Shown piece after piece: positions 15,301 through 30,300 of a stretch of DNA of 64,000 nt (position 1 is its first letter; each line of letters opens with the position of its first letter). The stretch covers positions 87,201,052-87,265,051 of the forward strand of contig OZ024935.1 of assembly GCA_964017235.1 (NCBI GenBank), in the 5' to 3' direction. This DNA comes from Sabellastarte sp. h YS-2021 (lineage: Eukaryota > Annelida > Polychaeta > Sabellida > Sabellidae). The notes under the pieces were generated by a model, which had not been told where the DNA came from, ran no database searches, and was given only the letters and a program-made list of their open reading frames with translations. Both the position numbers and the translations under genes were made by a program.

Positions 15301-18300
15301 AATTTCTTAACTGAAACAAACTTTCATCTTGCCCATATGTCTGATGTATGAGAATTCAGAATAAAATTGTCTTATTAATAATGTAAGCAAAAATGTAAAA
15401 GTACTAAGATAAAGTATTTTATGAGCTTCTGCTAATTTTTATAGTTAAAATCGATCAAGCAATGATGGAGCACTTTTTATTTACACTGGTGCTTGTAACT
15501 ACTAGTTGATTTATAGTGTAGTTATGTATAATGAAGTTATGGTCTTTTGTTACTTAGCTTTTTGGAGCTATTGGAGCTTTGAAATGTATATTTTTAAATT
15601 TTATGACTCAAGACGAAAAAAAATATACACAATCCAGATAAAATAGAAATAATAACAAAAATTAAGAATATGCAGTTTTCGGGTAATTTTCCTGTTACAT
15701 GGGTTGTTAGGTCAACCTAGATTTCAGTCCTTTACTTAATGTTCTGAAGTTGTTTTTACCTGAGAATTCAGTTTACCACAGGAACTTGTTTATGTCAACA
15801 GGTTTCATATACATGTAATATTGGGAAATCCATAGAAATCCTCAGGTGTCTGATACAAGTAAATAACTTAATTTTATTGGCCCTTGCTCTGGCTTAGATT
15901 TGCCTTCATTTTATGAGGTCACTCTGAATTTGTACTTTGACGGAAAAACATGAAAATGTTGTTTTGAACTTTGTTGTGATTAACTCATGCCATGTACCAT
16001 CATCTGATCTAATTTGACACTAAATCATAGTGCTTTTGCTTATATTCTTTCAGTGACTGTCACAGTGACTTAAAACAGAGACAAAATAGCACATCAAAAA
16101 CAAACTATGTAAAACGTGTCACAAGAGACAGAACAGACAGCGGAAGAAATGTTAACAAATGAACACTTTACAGAATCAAGAGTCTAAATTCTAATTCTAA
16201 TTGTACTTTTATAGAGCCATCTTAATCTCCATCTATGGACAGACTCTAAGGTGCAAAGTACCAGAAAGCTCAGAGATCACTAAGGAGTCGGTGACATGGA
16301 AAAAAACCGAGACAAGACCAGAAAACAAGGTGGATATGCTTTTGCAAAAAGATAGGTTTTCAACTTTTTCACGAATGAAGATTGAATCTTCAGGGCTCAT
16401 TCCCAGGAACAGGATACATCATATTGGCAAAATGGGAGTCATTGAGGAATTAGAAAACTGGTTCTATAAATGTTGTGATTTTTGAGACAAATTCCTGGCT
16501 GTATTCAAAAGAACATGACACAAATGGCGTTCAGCACAAATACATATTCATTTATGCTTGATGCTCTTGGTAAACAATTAAAGCATCCATAAAAAGATGG
16601 TAATTCCAAGAAACACCATGCCTAAAGTGACTAGATGGCTGCTGACAACTAGAATGGAGCAGATACAGAAATACTGATGATATCAGTAAAGCTGCTGATA
16701 AAGTTCAGCAAATTGTCAGGGGATTGACTGTGACTAGAATGTTCCAAAGCATGTCAATACTTTCCAAGCTAAAATAAGTGTGAAATCCGTCAAAGGCATT
16801 GAAATAAGTAACCAGGATAATGTATAGTATTATAATGACAAGAGGAAATAACAGTGTCGTATAACTACTGTCTTTGCTGAATGTGACTTAGCCAAGTGTA
16901 TCCCACTGTATCAGTGGCAGAAAGTAACAAAATATCTGTTGAAAACAGTTATATCAATAGTGTCTGGCAATGCACAATGTGAACACACCCTTAGTTTTAT
17001 ATAAAAATGACATTCATCAATGTGGTGGCGCCAATGTGAACTCTCCCTAGTAACAATGACTAGGTATCAATGACTATCACAAACCAATGTGTCCATTGTT
17101 TGACATATACTCAATAAAAGAGCACCCACAGCTATCTCTCATGTTGGTATGGACTATAACACACATGAATTTCAGTTTTAGAGTCCATATTCACTAAATT
17201 TATATACATAACTAACAAATTAAATTATATCAACTCATTTGAAAGGTAAGGTTACTTTAGAATAAAAAAAAAAGAATCATCATGCTTGAAAACAGAAATA
17301 ATCCTTAAGTTTATATAATGAAACATAGACAAAGTTATTGAAGTTGAATAACCCCTACTATTTATGTTCTGGATATCTTACACACAGTTGTTCTAAACTA
17401 AGAACTAACCCCTTAGAAGTGATAGCTAATTGGAAACCTTGCCTTCCAGATAGATAAACGTCTGGAAAAAGTTTTAACACTAAAATCACCTGAGCATGGT
17501 ATGTGTGACCCTAGTATAAGTGCTTGAAGTCAGAACTAAAATCTTGTGGAAAAAAATCCAATTTATGTAGGCTATTATTACATTTTACCCGATATTTTAA
17601 CATTTAAACATTAACATATTGTTTCCTTGATTTTACCTGTCACCAGCGTGAACCCACTATGTTTTGTGGAAGCATCCAGTTTTTATAGGTGGACAAGGTC
17701 TGCCCATTACATGGTCATTTCATTGATATATAGTACCTCAACTCTTAGAAACTGCCACAGATTTACGCCAGGTATTATCAATTTTACAGATTATCACTTT
17801 CACCAATGTGGCTTGTAAAGCTGACAATATTACAGTTCATCATATGTATAACAAAAACATATGAACTTACGTCACCAATATAGCTGTGGTTACAGTTAAC
17901 ACATGACTAATGTAACCTAGACCAAGGGCGCATCTGTATAGCCAGATGCAAAATGTATGCACCAGAAAAGGACAACTAACATTTGAAGATAAATGACACT
18001 TTTCAAGAAATCAAGAAAATTCTTGATGGTTAACTCTCCTTTGATCCCAAGGAGGGGGTCAAAGGTCAATGTGACAGCATCAAATGATCTGCAGCACGTG
18101 ATTTACTACAGGTTGGTTTAACATTCAAACATTTAGGAGAAATAATAAGTGAGTTTTAGGCCCTCTAGAGATGATTCACTTTTGTTTGATCTTAAATGAG
18201 GGGTCAAATGTAAAACCTGGCCTCATCAAAAAATTTGCAACACATGATTTCCAACAGGTTGGTTTAACATCCCAAACTTCGAGGGCCAATAATAAGTGAA

Positions 18301-21300
18301 TTTTGGGTCCTTTAAACATAGCTGAGCCTCGATTGAAGGAGGGGTCAGAGGTCAAGTCTCACCCATGAAAAGATGTACAGCACAATTTTATACAGGTTGG
18401 TTTAACATTCCAAACCTTTAGGACCACTAATAAGTGAAATTTTGGCCCTTTAAAGATGGTTGATCCCCGTTTGACCTTGAGTGAGGGGTCCAAGGTCAAA
18501 ATTCGACAGCATCAAAAGATTCACAGCACATGATTTCCTACAAGTTGACCTGTAGCAACAATAATAAATTAGAAAATAGCATCAGAGATGCCCGTACCCC
18601 ACAGCCTAGGGAAATAGTTTCATCACCATGAGATGTATATAAATAATGAAACAATACAAAGATTGGGATAATTGTACAGCAGTGCCAGTTTTATAAAGGT
18701 CCAAATAATATTTAAGAAGAGAAGATGTATGTAAAGATAAAGTATTAAACAAGCAATTCAGTAACAAAATGACAGTATTAATCAGTAAACTAAAAATTAT
18801 GAAGCTGTAAAATTTATTAATTTGAGAATAGCTGTCATTAAAAACAGCACAATCATATAAAAGTACATGTAATAAAATTAAAAGGTCACATCATGATACA
18901 CACCTATACTCCCTACCCAATGTTCCTACTTAGTGTCAACCTTCTACACCTTACAGAATCCAAGAACAGCCCGGACACGATTTTAAAACTCATGGTCACT
19001 ACGAGAAGGTCAAAGATCAAATCAAGATCACACCATAATGTTGCACACCTACAACCCAAAGCAATGTCCCGACCAAGTATCAGCTTCCTACACATTACAG
19101 TTTCAGAGATACAACCCAGACAAGATTTTAAAAGTCAAGGTCACTACGGCACAGTCAAAGGTCAAATTAAGGTCACGCCATGATGTTACATACCTACAGT
19201 CCTGAACCAATGTCACTACCAGGTATCAACTCCCTACACTTTATGGTTGCTAATATATAGACCAGACAAGATATTACAGGTCAAGGTCACTACAGCAAGG
19301 TCAAAGATCAAACCAAGGTCACACCATGACAATGCACACCTAATAAATGTCCCTATCAAGTATGAACTTCGTACACCTTACAGTTTCCAAGATACAGCCC
19401 AGACAAGATTTTATAGGCCAAGGATCACTACAGCAAGGTCAAAGGTCAAATCAAAGTCATACTATGATGTTGCACACCTACACCTCTTAGTGAATGTCAA
19501 AGTATCAACTTTCTACACCTTACAGTCTCTGAGATATAGCCCGGACAAGATTTTGTAGGTCAAAGTAACTATGGCAAGGTCAAAGGTCAAATCATAGCCC
19601 AGACAAGATTTTTAAACTCAAGGTCACTGCAGCAAGGTCAAAGGTCAAATCAAGGTCACACCATGATGTTGCACACCTACAACCCCAACCAATGTCCCTA
19701 CCAAGTATCAACTTCCTACACCTTATGGTTTCTAAAATACAGCCCGGTCAAACTTGCCCACCTGCCCATCCGGCCACCATCGGTGAAAAGAATACTTCAT
19801 CAGCCCTTAAGGGCTGTGGGGTAATAACACACCCTACATCACACAACAGCCTACAAAGGACATTTTTCAACAATGAAATGGTTATAGTAGCTATCTTGTT
19901 TTTAAAAATGAGCCCAAAAATATCCCTAGAGAAGCTTTTCTGGTGATAAATATATCCTGCAAATTTGAGAAGTCTAGCTATAATATTTTTTTCATTAGAA
20001 CAGCAATGATGAAATATCTCTACACACTGCAGTGGCGGCCACGGCGTTGGCATAATGAAGTGAAGTCCATAGTATCCACTGGATGGATACAATGGCACCT
20101 AATCTGACAGTCAAGATCAACTGGAAGAATTAAATGGCCATTATTGCGACCTTATAACAGGTGAATATGAGGTCAGTATATCATGCCTCCTATCTAAAAA
20201 TTACATGTTGCTTACTCCCATCAGGATGTCAATACAGCTAACCTGATATACTTGTCACATAAATTCAATTTGTGAGTGTTAGAATAGCAAAAATATCTGA
20301 ACCAATGGAAGTCCCTAATTACTAGTTGGCTAGGTTTTCCTCCAGGATCAAGTCTCAAAGTGTCATCTGACAGATAACCCAGACAAACTAACTGAATATG
20401 TTAATTGTGATAAGCAGGACCTCATAAACACAACTGCACCAAGGATGCAAGATGTATCCACCATAAAGGACAACTAATATGGTTTTGAAGATAAACAGCA
20501 TTTTTTAAGCTTGGCTACCCTCGAAGCAGAGGCCCAAGGTCAAATCTGAACACATCAATTTCCTAGGTAGAGGCCTTTTTCTCCAGGTAGAGAATTTTAC
20601 AGGAGAATTTTTTTTCACGATCTTTTTTCCTTACAAAGATAGTGATATTTTTAGTAAACTAAATTTATTACTGAGAGGGACATGCATACATTTCATATCT
20701 TTGATGTTTTATGTCTGTGAATGATCATTGCATGGACTAACCCTAGGAAACCACAATGAAACTGGTAAAAATGAAAAGTAGTCAAAAGTCAAAAAACTTT
20801 CAAACATGGTGTTAGTACACAAACATAAAAAGGAGTTTTAACAACTAACCTGATTGAGAATGGAAAACTTGAATCATTCCCAAGAATGTCATATACTTTC
20901 GCCATCTGTCCAAAGTGACCTCTTTGTGTAACAGTTTCAAGCTTTTTAACCAAGCATTCTCTGCAAATATTGTAGTTTTGAACGAACATATTTCATTTAT
21001 TGCACACATAACTGTTCAAAGATTATTAGTTTATCACAAACACTTATTGTTGCCATTACCTATATATTTGTTGCAACTTTCAACCTACTGTGTTATAAAA
21101 TACATACCTAGCACTTTCACCATATTTGTCAGTGGCTTTCAAATCCGCTCCATTTTTTGCCAGAAAGTCATATACTTCTGCACATTTTGCGTCATCACAA
21201 GTAAAAAAATGATTACCAACCACCATAATTGTGGTTTTGCCATCCTCATTTTTCCAATTCACATCAACAGTCAACCCTGGTGTGCTTAGAAGTTTTCTCA

Positions 21301-24300
21301 TGAACTTTATTTGAACTCTTCTTGCAGCATGATGAAAGGTTTCACCAAGTTGTTTACTGAAAACACATTGCATGATACATTAGGTACAATTTACAATTTT
21401 TTTTTGTTTCTGTTGGTCTTTCAATTTAAATTATTCCTTCGATTCATGTTCACATTTTAATTTTTCATGCTCTGGTTGTTTTATGTCTTATAATTACCAA
21501 GAATTGTCATGTAAGTTGCTAATGTAAAACAACTAGCTCTAAGTCACCATAATTTTAATTTTAGGGAAAACTCACCAGATGACTCTGCAGATACCCCTAG
21601 GGTCAAAAATTTTGCCGAATCACGTTTCCGAGATAAATGCTTTTTGCATTTTATGCATAAATTCAAGATGGTCGCCAAAAGTGGAAGGAAATTGATTTTT
21701 GGGAACAGTTGCCAGTTGACTCTGCTGCTACCCTGGGGTAAAAAAATTTTGACAAAAATCGCTCTATCTCGCACCGTTTCCAAGATAAATGCATTTTACG
21801 CAGAAATTCAAGATGGCCACCAAAAATGGCGGGAACACTATTTTTGGGAAAAGTCACCAGTTCAATCCTGGAATACCCGGGGGATCAAAAATTCGACAAA
21901 ATTGCTCTATCTCACACCATTTCCAAGATAAATGCGTTTTTGTGTTTTACGCATAAATTCATGATGGCAGCAAATTGATTTGGGGGAAAAGTTGCTAGTT
22001 GACTCTGCGGATACTGACTCTGCAGATACCCTGGAGGTACAAAATTTCGACGAAAATCGCTCTATCTCATGCCGTTTCTGAGATAAATGCATTTTTGTGT
22101 TTTATGCAGAAATTCAAGATGGCTGCCAAAAATGACGGGAAAATGATATTCGGGCAAAGTCACCAGTTAACTCTGCGGATACCCTGGCACCGTTTCTGAG
22201 ATATTTACCAAATTCCAAGTTGGCTGCCACAAGTTGCGAAAAGTGAAATTTTTCCCTTTTCAATGGGACACCCTTAAACTCCCCTGGGTTAAAAAAATTC
22301 ACTTGAAATCACTCTATCTCTTACAGTTTGTGTGATATTTACACTTCTTTATATTCCGCTAAAATCCAAGATGGCCGCCAAAACTTTTGCATAGGATACC
22401 CTTGTTCTACCCTGTGAGCCAAAAATTCACCCAAAATCGCTGTGTCTCTGAGATTTTTTTTCTGAGATATTTTCAGTTTTCTATTAACCACTAAAATCCA
22501 AGATGGCCGCCAAAAGTTTGGAAAATTGAAATTTTTCGTTTTTCCATAGGATAATCTTTCTATTACCCTTTGGGTCGCTCTATCTGTATTGGTTTCTGAG
22601 ATATAAGCAAATTACTCAAAAGTAGTATTGAAAACATCCAAAAAATTACCTAAATGGCTATTACTCACTTACTTACAGAACTATCAGACCCAAATGCAAT
22701 ACCAAGTGAGCTATAGCCATAATAATCTTGTATTCCCAATTTTAGTAAAATATCTTGAATCATTTTCCCTTAAATGCACGGAAACCGATAGGTACTGAAA
22801 ATAGCTATACTTAGGTATTACTCAGTAAGCAAAAGAGCTACAACAGCTGAAAGCAATCCCAAGTAAGACACTGACCTAATAATCATGCATACCAAATTTG
22901 GTGAAGATAGCTCTAATTCTTTTCCTTAAAATGAGTGGAAATGATGTGTGATGCCCGTCCCCGGACAGCAGACAGCGGAAAAAGCAAAAATAATATGTCC
23001 ACCCCCTGGCGCAAATTAGCATGAATAATCCGAACTTAGGATTACCTTTTGTTTACTAAAGTTAACTGTAAATCTGTTTGCATAGATTGAACCTATGTGT
23101 TAGGATCACCTTAATTTCATGCACCATCAAAATAGTTTTCTTAATCACCTAAACTTTTCTTGATTTCAGTTATGGCAGAAATAACCAATGATGAGTGAGG
23201 GGTTATAAAGGATTTTATAGAAAATAGCAATATTAGGATCATGAAGGCACAGGGTGAATGATTCTGATAAGCTCTGAGTTGTAAAATCTTTTATAACTCC
23301 AAGATTGTGGTCATTTATTTCTATTATAACAACATATTTAAAAAGTATAGATACTATTAGTATTCATATTTTAAGGATAAAAAAACACGCTGTTTCAAAC
23401 ATTTTTTTTTACAGGGGGTTATTTGTGGGATAGCCATCTTAATGGCAGCGGCCATCTTGTTGTTTTCAGAATGAGGCTAATTTCCTTCCCAGAGAAGCTT
23501 ACCCGCCAATAAAGATATCCTGCAAATTTGGTGAACCTAGCTGATGTAGTTTTCCTCTGAGAGTGTTAAAATCTGTCTACGAACGGCAGTGTAGCGAACG
23601 CTAAACCAAAGTATCAATGAAAAATACCTGAGACACTGAAAGACTCACAGTGTGTAGTTAGAATTTGCAAGCTGGCATGAGGTACCAACGGGCTCATTCA
23701 TGGAGGACCCCCAATTTTTTTATTGAATCCATGATTTAGTAGCATATCTCAGTGTCACCCTGAGCCATACTTGTGATCCTGATTTATATTTGTCAAGCTG
23801 AGAAATATTGGTGGGGGCCAAGACAATGCAAACATGGTGTGTTTCTTCCTTTCACTTCAAGACACCAATCAGGCAACATTAAATTTTTTTACTTGCAATA
23901 AAGAATGGAACAGCACATAAATTTATGTAATTTATTTCTGTATATTTTAGCCATTTTAGTTTTTTATATCTCATTTGCTTTTTGACATTGACTGTGCTTT
24001 GATACTATGAATATGGCTGAAAAGCAAAAAATATAATTATCTCAGATCTTGCTAGGTTGAAATAGTTTGTCTTCCTGTTAATGTTCCATGTTTGTTAAGA
24101 TCAGGATTTTTTGTCTTGGGTACTTGGATTTCTGTGTCATGATAAGCAAATAATTCTGATACTATTTTTTTAAAGTGATCTTGACTGTAGTGCATACCTC
24201 TGTCTGTTGAACAGAATGTTAGCCCTAACTTTGATATTTGCAGTGCATTGCTTCAAATGTCTGGTGCTGGCGGTAGACAAATTCAGTCAAGAACTTTGAT

Positions 24301-27300
24301 AAATCTAACATAGAAACACAGCTGGCTAAAGATACCAGCAAACAATTCCTGGATTCAGTGCATTTGATCAACCAGCAGATCTTGCTGCAGATAATGGGAC
24401 CATAGAGCAAATATTGGAAAAAAATAAAAAAATTCCTGTAAAAAAACTTAGGATCCCAAAAGGATAAACTTTAATGACACAAGAAAAAAAAGCGTCAGAC
24501 CACTCTTTCAAAAAATGCTACATGTTCTGTTTTTTTTTTCATTTTACCATTTCCTGACAACCAGATCCAATAATTTGCTTTCCATTGTGAACTTGGAATA
24601 CGTCAGGCAAGATTCAGTTATCCAAGAAAAAGTGACACACAGAATCTGGGAATTACAAGAAATAAACAGTAGAGGCATGAATGCTAAATTTAAATCCCAG
24701 TGTGGTGGTAATGTTGAAGTTGTCAAACACAGTTAAGTGGCCACAAGAGTATGTGTTATCGGGAATGAGCAAAAGAGGGGCTGCATACAACAAGTTAACT
24801 GTTAGGCAGTAGATGGCTGGTTTTAGTCGAGCCATGGAGAGATGAATCTGACTTCAAGATGAAGAGTCACATGTTAGATTATATGATTGCATTGCAAAGC
24901 AGTGCTGCTTTATCATTTGTAACAAGACCAAATTTGTGGATACAAGGACACTGATAAAATAGAAAGAATTAGAAGGGCAAATCCTCAGAAACTCATGATG
25001 GGTAACCAACAAAACACAACTCTTCACAACACTAAAAGTCAAACAATAGGGTCACAGAATCCATGGTGTGCAAACATTTTAATTACAAATTCATGTGTAC
25101 ACAGCATGTTCACATAAGACAAAGACATGTGTGGCATAAACACATTTGTTCTTCATGTTTTGCTATGGGGGAAAGTGTTTCTATCATATAGATTAGAACA
25201 GAATTTTACAAAATGGTTGGGTCTGAGTGTGAGTCCTAGCACTCACATTCACAATGATTTTGTCAATAAAAATGTTCAGATTGATGTGTTTAATAATGAA
25301 ACATCTGTAAGTACAGCACAATAGTTGAACTGGCTGAGCAAAGCCAATGCTTTCCACAATTACACTGACCTAAGTCTTATGATCAAGATTTGAATATAAA
25401 TAAAAATACAATTTACTTTCAAACAAATCAGAAATACAAGCAGAATAAATCAATCAGTTGGTCAGAAACAGGCTATTAGCAGCTTGATCACACATCCAAT
25501 TAATACTGCCACTTTTAAAAACAAAATCAAAATGGGTCTTTAGCAAAGAGTCTAATCACACTTGTGGTTCATGATCATCAATATGTAATACACCATAATG
25601 GACTAATTGATCATATGGAAGCCAGATAGTAACATTGCAGGAAAAAGTTTTTGTAATTCGTAACCACCTTGTGTTTGTTTGAAAGGTTAAAAATATATAA
25701 ATTGTGATAACAAATTACTATCTTGTTATCACAACTTTCTTTATTTTTTGAAAAGCTAATTTTTTTATCTTGTAGTAATGAGATAGTGTTTTTGTTTTAT
25801 GTGGGTCAAAAAATTTTTAATTGTGATACCGAGTTACTATCTTGTTTTACAATTTAGCAGTTTTGATTTTGGTAGGTTAAAAATTTCAAAGTGGTAGTAA
25901 AGAGTTTTTATCTCGTTATCACAACTTAGCTTTTTTGTTATTGAAAGACTAAAAAATATAAGTTTAGATAATGAAATAACTTTTCTCTTGTCTTTGAAAG
26001 CTTAAAAAAATATAATTTGAGATAATGAGATAACCTTTTTTTTGATTGGGTTAAAATTTCTATATCATGATAACAACTTACAAATTTTTGTTTTGAAAGG
26101 TTAAAAAAATATCTAAGTTGACGTAACAAGATACATTTTTCATTTTTGAAAGGTTTAAAAATAACATAGTTTATTTATTTTTGGAAGGTAAAAAATATAA
26201 TTTTATCCCACCAAGAAATCAAAAATCTTATCTCCTTATCACAATTTATATATTTTTAGCCTTTCAAAAGCACATTTTGTGAGTTGTTATCAAGATATAG
26301 AACCCACCCCACCAAAAACAAAAACATTTATCTCATTATCTCAACTTACATATTTTTTCACTTTTCAAAAACAAAATTTGTAAGTCATTATCACAATATA
26401 GAAATTTTTAACAAAAGTTTTTATAATCATTATCACAGAACAGAAATTTTTACCCTTTCAAAAACAATAATATCATTTTATTATCACAATCTAATATTTG
26501 TTCAGGCCTTCAAAAACAAAAATCTTATTTTGGTATCACAACTTAAGGTTTTTTTTATCCCTTCACAACAAAGTTTCTAGATTGTTATAACTTTCCAATG
26601 TTGTTATATGCTATTTTGTTATCTATTTTATTATTTGCATTGATGCTCCATACCTTCCATTATTCACATGACAAAGTTTCAAACTTTAAATAGAAATACT
26701 ACCTTCACTAGCTGTCCTTCTCTCTGACCTTTGCCATTTTGGAAAATATCTTGGTAACTTAAAATTTTTCAACTTGTTTGGGATGGTTCGTACCACCCTG
26801 AAAATCTGGAGAAAATACTTTAAATGTTTCTAACATTAGGAAACTATTATTTATAATTTGGGCTGGGGGTGGTCTGTATGGTTTCTAATTCATGGTTTTT
26901 AAATGTAAAAGTTGTAGTTTTATGTCTTGTTCAACAGCCCAAACTTGTGATCCCAAAATTGAAACAAAAAGAAAATTATTGAAATTGTAATGACTTCCAT
27001 AGTGAGTTGTCTGAATTATGGGAAATTGTTGTTTAATTTGGAATTCTTCTAACACCAAGATTCTGCAGGTTATCCTGAACATAAACAGGAAAACTGCTTG
27101 AGTAGTACATATTTCAAATGTTATCATGAAGAAAATAGAAAACCTTCAGGAATGCCTCACAAATGAAGACTGCAATATTATGCAAGTGCACTGCACAAGT
27201 TTTATTTTATTCATCGTCACGTGTGATATCTTTTTTCATATATGTCAACATATTTGTAGTAAGGACAATTTAAAAACATAATACAAATTATACACATTAC

Positions 27301-30300
27301 ACACATATTACCCGGTCTGTATGTCTTGGCTTTTAGATCAAATATGGCATGTGATGGATCATAAAAAAATAATGCAATCCAAGATTTAAAAATATTATCC
27401 ATCATGAAGTATTAGACCCTATGATTCTTTTTTGCAGTGAAGAACAAAATTTGCATATATGCATGGATATATTTAACTTAAATTTTTTCTTTATTTTTTT
27501 ATCAAATTGGTAGATTTTCATTCAACAAAACTGATTAGAAGTGCTTTAAATAGCCGGTTCATATGTGTTAAAATAAGAACTTAATAACAAAAAATGAACA
27601 AATGTTATAATGACAACAGAGAGGGGCACGAGAGACCACAAGGAAAATTCAATGTGTCCTTTAATTTGATAACAAAACAATAAGAAATGATGGAAAGCAT
27701 TTTTTTCTATTGATATATAACTGTGTTTGTGTTTGTTTCTGACATATTTGTGAAAATTGAAATTTGTTTAATGCAAAAATATTCTACTTAATAAATGAAA
27801 TGCTACAGTAAATTATACTGTATGTTTGATGACAAATATACAGTTGGTCAATGTTCTGTACTGTAAACTGCTGACCATTGATAAGAAACTACCATCTTTC
27901 CCACATAGGGTTTGGCATTTGAACGGCCAACCTCAGAGGTGGGAGGCAATTGTGTTACCACTGCGCCATTTTTAGAAACAATGTAAATCCTTAAATGAAC
28001 TTAAATTCAGTTTAAATAATTAGATGTACTTATCAGAACAAAGAAACAAAGGGTACTTTTGCATGGAGTAAAAGGTTTTCAAATTTTTAGCAAAAAATAT
28101 TGCCAATTTTTTGTAAACTATTTACTGTGGCCAAACCTTAAATAAAACAGATGAAGAAATGTAAATACATACACAAGCTCATCTGATTTGCTGTAATTCA
28201 AGGCATCTGCTTGTATCAGTGCATCATACACTTCACAACACTGCTCATCACTGCCATCATCGCACCCGACACACATGACTGGTGTTTTACCATCATCACA
28301 ATAGTTTACATCAACTTGTGGTAATGACACCAACTTCTTCACAGTTTTTGTTCGTGCATGTTCTGCATGTCTGACTAGTGACTGTGACAAAGATTCCCTG
28401 TAATGATATTAATAAAATAACTAACAATAAAGCATTAATGCATAAATTATATTATGCTCACAATCACTTTTGACAGTTGATTCAACACTAGAAAAGTATT
28501 ATGAGATAACTTCTATATATTTAGATTCAGTGTTTTGTGTAAAAGTAAAATTTATTATTTGGAACAAATGACTTTATAACACATTAATCCTGTAAATTAT
28601 TATAGAATAAAAAATACAACTAATTTGTAAAAAGTCATTGCAGTTGCTCAGTTTTTAATGAAACAGTTGACAGAAAATTAAACATACACAAGTTCATCTG
28701 CTTTGCTGTAATTCAAGGCACCTGCTTGTATCAGTGCATTATACAGTTCACAACACTGCTCATCACTGGCATAATCATCATCCAACCCGACACACATGAT
28801 TGGTGTTTTGCCATCATCACAATAGTTTACATCAACTTGTGGTAATGACACCAACTTCTTCACAGTTTTTGTTTGTGCACGTTTTACATGTCTGACTAGT
28901 GACTGTGACAAAGACTGCCTGGAATGATATTAATAAAATAACTAACAATAAAGCATTAATGCATAAATTATATTATGCTCACAATCATTTTTGACAGTTG
29001 ATTCAACACTAGAAAAGTATTATGAGATAACCTCTATATATTTAGATTCAGTGTTTGGTGTAAAAGTAAAATTTATTCCTTGGAAGAAATGAATTTCTAA
29101 CACATTAATCCTGTAAATTATTATAGAATAAAAAAATATAACTAATTGGTAAAAATCATTGCAGTTGCTCAGTTTATAATGAAACAGTTGACAGAAAATT
29201 AAACATACACAAGTTTATCTGATTTGCTGTAATTCAAGGCACCTGCTTGTATCAGTGCATCATACACTTCACAACACTGCTCATCACTGCCATCACATGA
29301 TCCAACACACATGATTGGTGTTTTACCAGCATCACAATAGTTTACATCAACTTGTGGTAATGACACCAACTTCTTCACAGTTTTTGTTTGTGCACGTTTT
29401 ACATGTCTGACTAGTGACTGTGACAAAGACTGCCTGGAATGATATTAATAAAATAACTAACAATAAAGCATTAATGCATAAATTATATTATGCTCACAAT
29501 CACTTTTGACAGTTGATTCAACACTAGAAAAGTATTATGAGATAACTTCTATATATTTAGATTCAGTGTTTTGTGTAAAAGTAAAATTTATTATTTGGAA
29601 CAAATGACTTTATAACACATTAATCCTGTAAATTATTATAGAATAAAAAATACAACTAATTTGTAAAAAGTCATTGCAGTTGCTCAGTTTTTAATGAAAC
29701 AGTTGACAGAAAATTAAACATACACAAGTTCATCTGCTTTGCTGTAATTCAAGGCACCTGCTTGTATCAGTACATCATACAGTTCACAACACTGCTCATC
29801 ACTGACATCATACCATCCAACACACATGATTGGTGTTTTGCCATCATCACAATAGTTTACATCAACTTGTGGTAATGACACCAACTTCTTCACAGTTTTT
29901 GTTTGTGCACGTTTTACATGTTTGACTAGTGACTGTGACAAAGACTGCCTGGAATGATATTAATAAAATAACTAACAATAAAGCATTAATGCATAAATTA
30001 TATTATGGTCATAATCATTTTTGACTGTTGATTCAACACTAGAAAGGTACTGTGAGATAACCTCTATATGGTTAAAATCAGTGTTTGGTGTGAAAGTAAA
30101 ATTTATTATTTGGAAGAAATGAATTTCTAATCCATTAATCCTATAAATTATAATACAATAATAAAATATAGCTAATTTGTAAAAAATCATTGCAGTTGCT
30201 CAGTTTTTAATGAAACAGTTGACAGAAAATTAAACATACACAAGTTCATCTGCTTTGCTGTAATTCAAGGCACCTGCTTGTATCAGTACATCATACAGTT

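Noticed and set aside
16201-16485. 94-codon plus-strand open frame (Lys/Glu-rich) as a gene
   Set aside because: No recognised domain, no splice signals and no partner exons; could be residual coding from an unidentified repeat, but there is not enough to call it.
27845-27975. Functional tRNA gene
   Set aside because: The box A-like motif is present but box B is degenerate and no cloverleaf acceptor stem could be drawn; the same sequence with a tail recurs at 38.7 kb, so it is a SINE.
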